64,000 nucleotides of DNA. Source: Nocardiopsis sp. JB363 (lineage in GTDB: Bacteria > Actinomycetota > Actinomycetes > Streptosporangiales > Streptosporangiaceae). Below, one piece after another: positions 63,801 to 64,000 of the stretch. A model generated the notes under the pieces. The model ran no database searches and had not been told where the DNA came from. It was given only the letters and a program-made list of their open reading frames with translations. Numbering within the stretch: the first letter of the stretch is position 1; every line of letters begins with the position of its first letter. Position numbers and translations under genes: made by a program. The DNA lies in contig NZ_FRFF01000200.1 in NCBI RefSeq assembly GCF_900143625.1, positions 1-64,000 of the forward strand, written 5' to 3'.

Positions 63801-64000
63801 GCCCGGCAGTTTCCTCCAGGGAGGAGATCCACCCGTCCACGAAGCCCTCGTGCGCCGACGTCTCCGCCCTCCGCCGCTCCCGCTCACCCTCGACCGGGCA
63901 GCGCTCGGCCCTCACCCGATCCAGCGTGAGGGCCGGAAGCCGTACCGCCAGGGCCCACTCCGTTTCGGTCACCCACCTCAGGTCGCGGCCCTGATCCAGG
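63772..64000 (-). CDS. 3' end of an unknown gene (5' end outside window)
   Basis: The minus-strand frame ending at the TGA at 63772-63774 stays open to the window edge (about 75 codons), with strongly G/C third positions. A GTG at 63972 could be an internal start. The residues (WVTETEWALAVRLPALTLDRVRAERCPVEG, HEGFVDGWISSLEETAGL) are helix-like and match nothing I know. It overlaps the end of the convergent gene by 29 nt. Confidence 0.45.
   Translation of the reverse strand, partial: LDQGRDLRWVTETEWALAVRLPALTLDRVRAERCPVEGERERRRAETSAHEGFVDGWISSLEETAGLRPAPGTPA

Overview
The window is a stretch of a very GC-rich actinobacterial chromosome. It has strong G/C bias at third codon positions, many GTG and TTG starts, and dense ATGA/GTGA/TTGA stop-start overlaps. 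It also carries an ergothioneine operon, a MenA-type quinone gene, SbcCD and the rimO-pgsA-cinA-clgR and ftsK-rnj-dapA blocks. A Nocardiopsis-like member of the Streptosporangiales is my best guess; this is inferred from gene content, and no 16S gene is present.

Left part (1-9.4 kb): the 3' end of an lhr helicase gene, a GNAT acetyltransferase, a membrane Ser/Thr kinase, and then a carbohydrate module. The module has a ROK repressor facing a solute-binding lipoprotein, two permeases and a cytoplasmic NagZ-type glycosidase, with a palindromic operator between them. An Rrf2 regulator follows.

Core block (9.9-24.1 kb): on the minus strand dapA-rnj, ftsK, a RodZ-like gene, rimO-pgsA-cinA and clgR. 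The right side holds small plus-strand genes (GNAT, menA, Nudix, methyltransferase), which separate dapA from dapB.

Ergothioneine and peptide-transport block (24.1-35.5 kb): egtABCD lies behind a textbook CRP-like palindrome that overlaps the stop codon of an internally shortened arylamine N-acetyltransferase gene. Next is a five-gene Opp-type ABC operon in which every junction is a 4-nt overlap. Its binding protein is unusual in having a C-terminal membrane anchor.

DNA repair and metabolism (35.7-49.4 kb): a YdjM-like protein, an O-methyltransferase, sbcD-sbcC, small envelope proteins, a CopD-CtaG fusion, alanine dehydrogenase and a MaoC hydratase. Alanine dehydrogenase is flanked by two predicted pseudoenzymes. 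One is an allantoinase-like amidohydrolase missing five of six metal ligands. The other is an OSBS/NSAR-type enolase-superfamily protein missing both catalytic lysines and one metal ligand.

Surface-glycan locus (49.4-60.5 kb): a membrane acyltransferase with an SGNH domain, a membrane-anchored methyltransferase with a likely coiled coil, and a tandemly duplicated two-gene unit. Each unit is a large protein with a C-terminal GT2 domain followed by a translationally coupled GT2 protein. This is the best candidate here for an undescribed system, probably making and modifying a cell-surface glycopolymer.

Right end: superoxide dismutase, a MocR regulator diverging from a DUF3291-like gene, and the 3' end of an unknown gene. 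I saw no rRNA, tRNA, CRISPR array, insertion sequence or prophage.
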